From Streptomyces sp. NBC_00659 (GTDB lineage: Bacteria > Actinomycetota > Actinomycetes > Streptomycetales > Streptomycetaceae), in contig NZ_CP109031.1 in assembly GCF_036226925.1 (NCBI RefSeq), positions 7,998,001 through 8,062,000 on the forward strand: a DNA stretch of 64,000 bases, in the 5' to 3' direction. The translations under genes were made by a program, and so were the position numbers. The notes below the pieces were generated by a model. That model was not told the DNA's origin, made no database searches, and saw only the letters and a program-made list of their open reading frames with translations. This document shows, in pieces, positions 8,519 to 14,813 of the stretch. Within the stretch, counting starts at the first letter, position 1, and each line of letters opens with the position of its first letter.

Positions 8519-9409
8519 TCAGGTTGTCGTGAGAGGCGCGTGCCGTTCGCTGAGCCGGCGCACGTCCTGGGCGACGCGGGGGTCTGTGGCTGCGCGCAGA
8601 GGTTTGACCGGGTGGGTCTGGGCTCCGATGACGATCCCGGTCCGGCCCGTAAGGGTGGCGTCGGTGGCGGCGACGATCGAGGGCCGGGCAGCCAGGGACG
8701 CCGGACCCGAAGTAGAGCGTTCGAACTTGCGGCGTACCAGCGGCCACAGCAGCCGCAGGGCTGGTGAGACGATCTTCGGATCGGTCATGGTGCCGTCGGT
8801 CATGTCGGTCGCGGCGCCTCCGGGGTCGGCGGCGAAGACAGAGACGGCCGTGCCTTGGAGCCGGGTGGCAAGGTCGAGCGTGTAGGCGAGGTTGGCGAGC
8901 TTGGCGCGGCCGTACCAGTGGAAGCCGTAGTAGCCGCCGGGCGGCTCAACGGTGTCGAAGGACCGCTTCGCTAGCCCGACTGCACCCGATGTCACGTTCA
9001 CGATCCTGCTGGGCGCGTCGGCCGTCAGCGTGGGCAGTAGCAGTTCCGTCAGCAGGTACGGCGAGAGGTGGTTGACGAGGAACGACGCTTCGATCCCGTC
9101 CAGGGTCCGTGGCTCCGGGAACATCGCGCCGACGTTGTTGACCAGCACGGTCAGGGGGTCGCCAGAGGTGGCATGTTCGGCGGCGATCCGGTCGGCGAGC
9201 GCGCGCACCTGGTCGAGCGAGCCGAGGTCGGCGGGCAGGAACCGCGCGGGATGGGACGGGTTCATCGCGTTGATTCGGTCGACCGCCTGGGCACCCCTGT
9301 CGGCGTTGCGTCCGACCACCGTGACGAAGAACCCGGCGTCGGCCAGCCCCAGGGCTGTCTCCAGTCCGATACCGGCTGTCCCCGCCGTGACCACAGCTGT
9401 TTTCTTCAT
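8519..9409 (-). CDS. Short-chain dehydrogenase/reductase (SDR)
   Basis: A 296-residue NAD(P)-dependent oxidoreductase of the SDR superfamily, near the retinol dehydrogenase/WW-oxidoreductase-like group. The cofactor motif TAGTAGIG is near residue 8, then DLGS near 65, NNVG near 93, the catalytic serine in NVTSGA near 147 and YGRAK (Tyr/Lys pair) near 171. ATG 9409 follows GGAGGAGCGC, a good ribosome site; in-frame starts further up would run through the operators. It is the first gene of a two-gene unit with tetR, and the paired operators around its promoter suggest induction by a ligand of TetR, perhaps the SDR substrate. Confidence 0.93.
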   Translation of the reverse strand: MKKTAVVTAGTAGIGLETALGLADAGFFVTVVGRNADRGAQAVDRINAMNPSHPARFLPADLGSLDQVRALADRIAAEHATSGDPLTVLVNNVGAMFPEPRTLDGIEASFLVNHLSPYLLTELLLPTLTADAPSRIVNVTSGAVGLAKRSFDTVEPPGGYYGFHWYGRAKLANLAYTLDLATRLQGTAVSVFAADPGGAATDMTDGTMTDPKIVSPALRLLWPLVRRKFERSTSGPASLAARPSIVAATDATLTGRTGIVIGAQTHPVKPLRAATDPRVAQDVRRLSERHAPLTTT

Positions 9410-9430
9410 GCGCTCCTCCACCCGGTTATG

Positions 9431-9445
9431 CGGATAGTTCATCCG
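9431..9445. promoter_or_regulatory. TetR operator, copy 2
   Basis: CGGATAGTTCATCCG, inverted repeat with the same arms as the copies at 8467 and 9470. It lies 21 bases before the SDR start and just downstream of a possible -10 box (TACGGT on the minus strand, 9455-9460), where a bound repressor would block elongation or initiation. Confidence 0.75.
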
Positions 9446-9469
9446 TTTACCGGGACCGTAGCACACAAT

Positions 9470-9484
9470 CGGATGACCTATCCG
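9470..9484. promoter_or_regulatory. TetR operator, copy 1
   Basis: CGGATGACCTATCCG, same arms as the other two copies. Its centre is 39 bases from copy 2, close to four helical turns, so both would face the same side of the DNA. It overlaps the expected -35 region of the SDR promoter. Confidence 0.75.
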
Positions 9485-9595
9485 CTTACGGTTGCCGGGC
9501 CGCGGATCAGGCGCTGCCGGACGGCATGAAGCCGCTCCGATCCGAGCGCGCCGGACGACCTGGGCGCTCATCGGTCAATGTCCCCACCGGACATC

Positions 9596-9640
9596 TGGGG
9601 AATTGCGTGACGTTTGCCCTGGGGAATTACGTGGCTCCCG
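9596..9640 (+). repeat. IS21-like terminal repeat array, right
   Basis: Two copies of TGGGGAATTnCGTGrC begin at 9596 and 9620, 24 bases apart, in the orientation opposite to the array at 7678-7743. No transposase coding is visible to the right. With the left array it brackets the tetR/SDR pair. Probably remnants of element ends. Confidence 0.4.
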
Positions 9641-9900
9641 TGTCTGGGTCGTGGCGTCATCGTCGGGAAGGGCTTCGCGGGGGCGCGATACCGCTTCCGT
9701 CTCACGGAAGGACCGATGTGGAGCGCCTGTTCGGAGGGTTGAGCGAGACGCGTACTCGGAGCGCGACCGAGCTGAGAGGGCAGACTCCTCCGCCACCGCT
9801 GACGCACGGCCCTCAAGGGACCGGCCGCCTGGTGTGAGGGGTGGATCACGCCAGGTGGTGCGGTCTTGGCCAGGTCCGCTCCACGCGGTACGGTCGGGTC
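9641..9900. other. Intergenic stretch without recognised gene
   Basis: About 260 bases between the repeat array and the cobalamin riboswitch. Short open frames exist, but none has a ribosome site or a recognisable product. It may hold the riboswitch promoter; I could not pick convincing -35 and -10 boxes. Confidence 0.4.
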
Positions 9901-9907
9901 CGAGATT

Positions 9908-10014
9908 GATGACGTCAAGACGGAAGCCGGTGGAAATCCGGCACGGTCGCGCCACTGTGAACGAGACGCTCCAGCCATGCTGGGCGCCCGTGAGTCAGAC
10001 CCGTAGGCGTCATC
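9908..10014 (+). promoter_or_regulatory. Cobalamin riboswitch (compact) before cbtBA
   Basis: Aptamer bounded by a P1 stem GATGACG (9908-9914) with CGTCATC (10008-10014). Inside are GGAAGCCGGTGGAAATCCGGC, the core GCCACTGTGA with the B12 box at 9951, and GAGTCAGACCC near 9991-10001. At 107 bases it lacks the long peripheral arms of classical class I switches. It ends 46 bases before cbtB, whose ribosome site lies in between, so B12 would repress translation or transcription of the transporter. Confidence 0.88.
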
Positions 10015-10060
10015 CTGTGCACCACCGAGATGGGACGCGAACTCCCGAGGAGGTCCTGCC

Positions 10061-10282
10061 ATGGCGCAGACCGTCGCTCCGCCGACAGCCACCACCCCCG
10101 CCCTTCCCGCCAAGCTGCCGATCGGTGCGATCGCCCCCTGGGCGGCCTTCTTCGGCATCCTGATGCTGGTCCTGCTGTACTTCGTCGGCGCCGAACAGGG
10201 CGCCACCTCCGTCATCTCCGGCGAGAACGTCCACGAGTGGGTGCACGACGCCCGTCACCTGCTCGGTTTCCCCTGCCACTGA
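10061..10282 (+). CDS. cbtB: CbtB cobalt transporter subunit
   Basis: A 73-residue CbtB-type small subunit that pairs with CbtA in B12-regulated cobalt uptake. It has one transmembrane helix (about residues 25-45, IAPWAAFFGILMLVLLYFVG) and a C-terminal histidine-rich tail HEWVHDARHLLGFPCH, the expected metal site. ATG 10061 follows GAGGAGG. It is the first gene after the compact cobalamin riboswitch, and cbtA follows 21 bases later, so both are expressed when B12 is low. The known mechanism of this pair is limited; transport is inferred from riboswitch linkage across bacteria. Confidence 0.92.
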   Translation: MAQTVAPPTATTPALPAKLPIGAIAPWAAFFGILMLVLLYFVGAEQGATSVISGENVHEWVHDARHLLGFPCH

Positions 10283-10303
10283 CGCGAGAGACGACACACA
10301 CTC

Positions 10304-11062
10304 ATGAACTCCGCAACGGTAAGAAACCTGCTCGTGCGAGGCATGCTCGCCGGCCTCGCGGCCGGTGTACTCGCCCTGGTCGTCGCCTACTTGCTCGGTG
10401 AACCGAGCGTCGACAGCGCGATCGGCTTCGAGGAGGCGCACGCCCACGAGCACGGACACGAGGTCGAACTCGTCTCGCGCAGCCTGCAGTCCACCGCCGG
10501 TCTTGCCACCGGCGTCCTGATCTACGGCGTCGCCTTCGGCGGAATCGCCGCACTCGCCTACTGCTTCGCGCTCGGCCGCGTGGGCCGCTTCAGCGCCCGC
10601 GCGACCGCGCTTCTGCTGTCCGGGACCGCGCTGCTCGCCGTGTACGTCGTGCCGTTCCTGAAGTACCCGGCCAACCCGCCGTCGGTCGGCGACCCCGACA
10701 CCATCGGCAAGCGGACCACCCTGTACTTCCTGATGATGGTTCTCAGCGTGCTCCTGGCGGTCGGTGCCACCATCCTCGGCAAGCGCCTCGCACCCAGCCT
10801 GGGCACCTGGTACGCCACCCTGGTCGCGGTGGCCGCCTTCGCTGTGGTGATCGGTCTGGCCTACGAGTTCCTGCCCGTGATCAACGAGGTGCCGGGGGAA
10901 TTCCCCGCCACCCTGCTGTGGCGGTTCAGGCTGTCCGCGCTGGCCATCCAGACCGTCCTGTGGGGCGGATTCGGCCTCGTCTTCGGCGAGTTGGCCGAGC
11001 GTCTGCTCAACCCCAAGCCCGCGGCGGTCGCCTCCGGGCGGGCGGTTCCGGCCGCGAACTGA
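10304..11062 (+). CDS. cbtA: CbtA cobalt transporter subunit
   Basis: A 252-residue polytopic membrane protein of the CbtA family with about six hydrophobic helices (around 12-30, 68-90, 97-116, 140-158, 168-188, 210-232). A histidine-rich external loop HAHEHGHE near residue 46 is a likely metal-collecting site, and the PPSVGDPDTIGKRT loop is typical of the family. It follows cbtB by 21 bases and is covered by the same cobalamin riboswitch. A hairpin terminator at 11078 closes the unit. Membrane location and cobalt substrate follow from the family and the regulation; direct metal specificity is not readable from the sequence. Confidence 0.92.
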   Translation: MNSATVRNLLVRGMLAGLAAGVLALVVAYLLGEPSVDSAIGFEEAHAHEHGHEVELVSRSLQSTAGLATGVLIYGVAFGGIAALAYCFALGRVGRFSARATALLLSGTALLAVYVVPFLKYPANPPSVGDPDTIGKRTTLYFLMMVLSVLLAVGATILGKRLAPSLGTWYATLVAVAAFAVVIGLAYEFLPVINEVPGEFPATLLWRFRLSALAIQTVLWGGFGLVFGELAERLLNPKPAAVASGRAVPAAN

Positions 11063-11077
11063 AACCTTCAGTACACA

Positions 11078-11118
11078 AGAGGGCCCTTCGGAACCATCCG
11101 GAGGGCCTCTCGTGTTTT
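11078..11118 (+). terminator. Rho-independent terminator after cbtA
   Basis: AGAGGGCCCTTCGGA pairs with TCCGGAGGGCCTCT (one bulge, one mispair) around a short ACCA loop and is followed by CGTGTTTTTA. It starts 16 bases after the cbtA stop and is one of few hairpins here with a real T-run. Confidence 0.85.
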
Positions 11119-11275
11119 TACGGACACCGACACCACCCGGGCGCGGACACGCGCCCTTCGCAGACAGCGAGGGAGAGCGCGGGCTCCTCGATGGGGAGTG
11201 TCCGACAGGTCGTAGCGAGATGCAGGGCGTTCCCTGCCCGGTCAAGTCGAGTCCGGCCTTCCTCCGGTCCGGACC

Positions 11276-11758
11276 GTGAGCACGAACAGCCCGCGGTCCG
11301 TCGGCTGTTGTGCCCTCCGTGCGGCCGAAGCGCACATCCTGCACAGCATCTACTGGCACAACATGACCGGCGACGGGGGTGGCGAGCCCCTCGCGGCGGA
11401 CGGTGCCGGCGACCTCGCGGACGCCGTCACCGAGTCCTTCGGCTCGTTCGCCGGCTTCAAGACCCAGCTCACCAAGGCCGCCGCCACCACCCAGGGCTCC
11501 GGCTGGGGCGTCCTCGCCCACGAGCCTCTCAGCGGCCGCCTGATCGTCGAGCAGGTCTACGACCACCAGGGCAACGTCGGCCAGGGCTCGACGCCGATCC
11601 TGGTCTTCGACGCCTGGGAGCACGCCTTCTACCTTCGGTACAAGAACCAGAAGGCCGACTTCATCGAGGCCATGTGGGCGGTCGTCAACTGGCAGGACGT
11701 GGCCCGGCGTCACTCCGCCGCCAAGGGACGCGGCGACAGTCTGCTGCTCGCGCCGTGA
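11276..11758 (+). pseudogene. sodF: Fe/Mn superoxide dismutase, N-terminus missing
   Basis: C-terminal three quarters of an iron/manganese superoxide dismutase. The match begins abruptly at 11333 with [11 protein letters not shown] and runs to the end: [23 protein letters not shown], the metal-ligand segment [10 protein letters not shown], and NWQDVARR. The first 70 or so residues, including the helical hairpin with the first metal histidine (HHDKHH in intact proteins), are replaced by unrelated sequence. The GTG at 11276 could give a 160-residue product without a ribosome site. One of four metal ligands is absent, so it should not work as a dismutase. An in-frame chimera expressed for another use cannot be excluded. 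A strong hairpin terminator follows. Confidence 0.85.
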
Positions 11759-11828
11759 GGCCATAGGCACCGACAGATGTCCTGCTCGTGATCGTCTTCT
11801 CAACCTTCACGTGGCAGGCTGCAAGGAG

Positions 11829-11868
11829 AAGGGCTCCCGCAAGGACGTGACGTGCGGGAGCCCTTTCG
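11829..11868. terminator. Perfect 12-bp hairpin between sodF remnant and metE
   Basis: AGGGCTCCCGCA (about 11829-11841) pairs perfectly with TGCGGGAGCCCT (11853-11865), loop of 11 bases, followed by TTCG. It can act for the rightward sod transcript and, being symmetrical, may also stop metE transcripts running left. Confidence 0.7.
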
Positions 11869-11972
11869 CCCGCGGAGGCCCCTGGACGACTCGACCGGGA
11901 CCGCTCCCGTGGTTCAGCCGCCCGCCGGGGGCCGGGGCGCGCGGTGGCGCCCCGGCCGCTCGAAGGCAGGGT

Positions 11973-14291
11973 TCAGGAGGCGGGCAGTTCGCCGCGCACC
12001 GCGTGGGCGGCGGCGACCAGGTTCTCCAGGGAGGCTCGGGTCTCGGGCCAGCCGCGGGTCTTCAGGCCGCAGTCGGGGTTCACCCACAGCCGTTCGGCGG
12101 GGATGGCCTTCAGCCCGGCCCGCAGCAGTTCGGCTGCCTCCTGCGTGCTGGGGACGCGCGGGGAGTGGATGTCGTACACACCGGGTCCCGCCTCGCGCGG
12201 GTAGCCGTGCGAGGCGAGTTCGCGGGCCACCTGCATGTGGGAGCGTGCGGCCTCCAGGCTGATGACGTCGGCGTCCAGGTCGTCGATGGCCTGGACGATG
12301 TCCCCGAACTCGGCGTAGCACATGTGCGTGTGGATCTGCGTGTCCGGGCGCACCCCGCTGGTGCTGAGCCGGAACGCCTCCGTGGCCCATGCCAGGTAGG
12401 CCGGCCGGTCGGCAGTGCGCAGCGGCAGGGTCTCGCGCAGGGCCGGCTCGTCGACCTGGATCACCGAACTGCCCGCCGCCTCCAGGTCGTTGACCTCGTC
12501 GCGCAGGGCGAGGGCGACCTGGCGGGCGGTGTCGCCGAGAGGCTGGTCGTCGCGGACGAAGGACCAGGCGAGCATGGTGACCGGCCCGGTGAGCATGCCC
12601 TTGACCGGCCGATCGGTCAGGGACTGCGCGTACGTCGTCCAGCGCACCGTCATCGGTTCGGGCCGCGTGATGTCGCCGGCCAGGATCGGCGGGCGGACGT
12701 AGCGGGTGCCGTAGGACTGCACCCAGCCGTGCTGCGTGGCCAGGTACCCGGTGAGCTGCTCGGCGAAGTACTGCACCATGTCGTTGCGTTCGGCCTCACC
12801 GTGCACGAGGACGTCGAGACCGGTCTTCTCCTGGAAGGAGATGACCTCCTGGATCTCGGCCTTGATGCGCTCCTCGTAACCGGCCGTGTCGATGCGGCCG
12901 GTGCGCAGGTCGGCGCGGGCGGTGCGCAGTTCGGCGGTCTGCGGGAAGGAGCCGATGGTGGTGGTCGGCAGCAGGGGCAGGCCGAGGTGGGCGCGCTGGG
13001 CCGCGGCCCGCTCGGGGTAGGGCTGGGACCGGCGGGCGTCGGCGTCCGTGACGGCGGCGGCGCGGGCCCGTACCGCGGGGTCGTGCGTGATCGGCGAGTT
13101 CGCGCGGGAGGCCAGGGCGGCACGGTTGGAGGCGAGTTCGCCCGCGATCGTGCCGGTGCCCTGGGTGAGGCCCTTGGCGAGGGTGACGATCTCCGCCGTC
13201 TTCTGGCGGGCGAAGGCGAGCCAGCGCAGGATCTGCGGTTCGATGTCCCGCTCCAGGGCCGCGTCGATCGGGACGTGGAGCAGGGAGCTGGAGGCCGACA
13301 CGTCGACCCGGTCGGCCAGGCCGAGCAGGGTGCCGAGGGTGGACAGCGACGTGGCCAGGTCGTTCACCCAGATGTTGCGGCCGTCGACCACACCGGCGAC
13401 CAGGCGTTTGCCGGGCAGTCCGCCGACAGCGGCGAGGTCGTCGAGGTTGGCGGCGGCGGCTTCGGTGAAGTCCAGGGCGAGACCTTCGATCGGAGCCTTG
13501 GCCAGTACCGGCAGGGCGTCGCCGAGCCGGTCGAAGTACGAGGCGACCAGGAGCTTCGGCCGGTCGGTGAGCGCGCCGAGCCCGCGGTAGGTGCGCGCCG
13601 CGGCGTCCAGCTCGGCCGGGGTCCGGTCCTGGGCGAGGGCGGGCTCGTCCAGCTGGACCCACTCCGCGCCCGCCGCGCGCAGGTCGGCGAGGACCTCGGC
13701 GTACACCGGCAGCAGCCGGTCGAGGAGGGTGAGCGGGTCGAAGTCCGCCGGTACGCCAGGGGCGGGCTTGGACAGGAGGAGGTAGGTGACCGGGCCGACC
13801 AGCACCGGGCGGGCGCTCAGCCCGAGGGCGAGTGCCTCCTTCAGCTCGGTGACCTGCTGGGTGGAGTCGGCCGTGAAGACGGTGTCCGGGCCCAGTTCGG
13901 GCACCAGGTAGTGGTAGTTGGTGTCGAACCACTTCGTCATCTCGAGCGGCGCCACGTCCTGGGTGCCGCGCGCCATGGCGAAGTAGCCGTCCAGGGCGTC
14001 CGAGTCGGCCGTGGCGCGGTGGCGGGCGGGGATCGCACCGACCATGACGGTGGTGTCGAGGACGTGGTCGTAGTACGAGAAGTCACCGGTCGGCACCTCG
14101 TCGATGCCGGCGTCGGCCAGCTCGCGCCAGTTCGCGCGACGCAGTTCGGCGGCGGTGGCGCGGAGGGCGTCGGCGGTGACGCGGCCCTTCCAGTAGCCCT
14201 CGATCGCCTTCTTCAGTTCCCGGTTCGGACCCTGGCGCGGGTAGCCGTACACGGTGGCCCGTGCTGTCGCGGCTGCGTGCTTGGTGGTCAC
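11973..14291 (-). CDS. metE: Cobalamin-independent methionine synthase MetE
   Basis: 5-Methyltetrahydropteroyltriglutamate-homocysteine methyltransferase, 772 residues, normal for the two-barrel MetE fold. It makes methionine without B12, transferring the methyl group directly to zinc-bound homocysteine. The C-terminal barrel keeps the zinc ligands in THMCYAEF and [11 protein letters not shown]; the N-terminal half has the folate-binding repeat. The GTG start at 14291 has GAAGGAG 6-7 bases upstream and gives [14 protein letters not shown] full-size cobalamin riboswitch begins about 370 bases upstream, so B12 represses it in favour of the B12-dependent MetH, encoded elsewhere. Confidence 0.97.
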   Translation of the reverse strand: MTTKHAAATARATVYGYPRQGPNRELKKAIEGYWKGRVTADALRATAAELRRANWRELADAGIDEVPTGDFSYYDHVLDTTVMVGAIPARHRATADSDALDGYFAMARGTQDVAPLEMTKWFDTNYHYLVPELGPDTVFTADSTQQVTELKEALALGLSARPVLVGPVTYLLLSKPAPGVPADFDPLTLLDRLLPVYAEVLADLRAAGAEWVQLDEPALAQDRTPAELDAAARTYRGLGALTDRPKLLVASYFDRLGDALPVLAKAPIEGLALDFTEAAAANLDDLAAVGGLPGKRLVAGVVDGRNIWVNDLATSLSTLGTLLGLADRVDVSASSSLLHVPIDAALERDIEPQILRWLAFARQKTAEIVTLAKGLTQGTGTIAGELASNRAALASRANSPITHDPAVRARAAAVTDADARRSQPYPERAAAQRAHLGLPLLPTTTIGSFPQTAELRTARADLRTGRIDTAGYEERIKAEIQEVISFQEKTGLDVLVHGEAERNDMVQYFAEQLTGYLATQHGWVQSYGTRYVRPPILAGDITRPEPMTVRWTTYAQSLTDRPVKGMLTGPVTMLAWSFVRDDQPLGDTARQVALALRDEVNDLEAAGSSVIQVDEPALRETLPLRTADRPAYLAWATEAFRLSTSGVRPDTQIHTHMCYAEFGDIVQAIDDLDADVISLEAARSHMQVARELASHGYPREAGPGVYDIHSPRVPSTQEAAELLRAGLKAIPAERLWVNPDCGLKTRGWPETRASLENLVAAAHAVRGELPAS

Positions 14292-14454
14292 GGAGATCTC
14301 CTTCGCGAGATGAATCCCTGAGATCCCGGCAACGGGACGCGAGTGCGAAGGGGTGACGAACCGGACGGAAGCGACACGGCTCGGAACAGCGCGGTCGTCC
14401 GCCGATATGTACGCCGACCCGCCCACGAGGTCACCGGGATGTCCGCGCACGAGT

Positions 14455-14661
14455 GGTTCGTGCGCGGGCAACGGGCAGGTCTTCGGACTTGCGGGCACGT
14501 CTTCCTGGCGGAGGACACCTACTGGCCGTCGCTTCCCGGACCCTGTTCGTCGGGTCCAGTGCGTATGACGGCGGTCGTTCCCGCTCACCGCTGCGGGGCA
14601 GTCCCGGATTCCCACCGGGTTCCCTCTTACGACGCATCCCGACTGGCGGACGGGGCGAACC
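14455..14661 (-). promoter_or_regulatory. Cobalamin riboswitch (full size) before metE
   Basis: Minus-strand aptamer of about 207 bases closed by P1 GGTTCG/CGAACC (14656-14661 with 14455-14460). In order it holds AGAGGGAACCCGGTG, GAATCCGGGACTGCCC, CGCAGCGGTGAGCGGGAACGA, a peripheral arm ACCCGACGAACAGGGT, GGAAGCGACGGCCAGTAGG and CCGCAAGTCCGAAGACCTGCC. This is the classical class I AdoCbl arrangement. The stretch between P1 and the metE start (about 164 bases) would hold the expression platform. Confidence 0.95.
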
Positions 14662-14813
14662 AGCTGCACCGGCCACCCTACGGGGTGACGTGCCGAAGAG
14701 GGCGGCACATCCATCACCTTCGTCCCCTACCCCGTGGCCGGATCCTCGGAATGACGGAAGCCGCCGTGGGCCGGGGCGGGACACTTCGCCTCCCGCCGCA
14801 GCCTGATGAAGCG

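Noticed and set aside
11811..14321. 836-residue open frame on the plus strand opposite metE
   Set aside because: Shadow of metE; low-complexity Gly/Val/Arg composition, no domain, no ribosome site.
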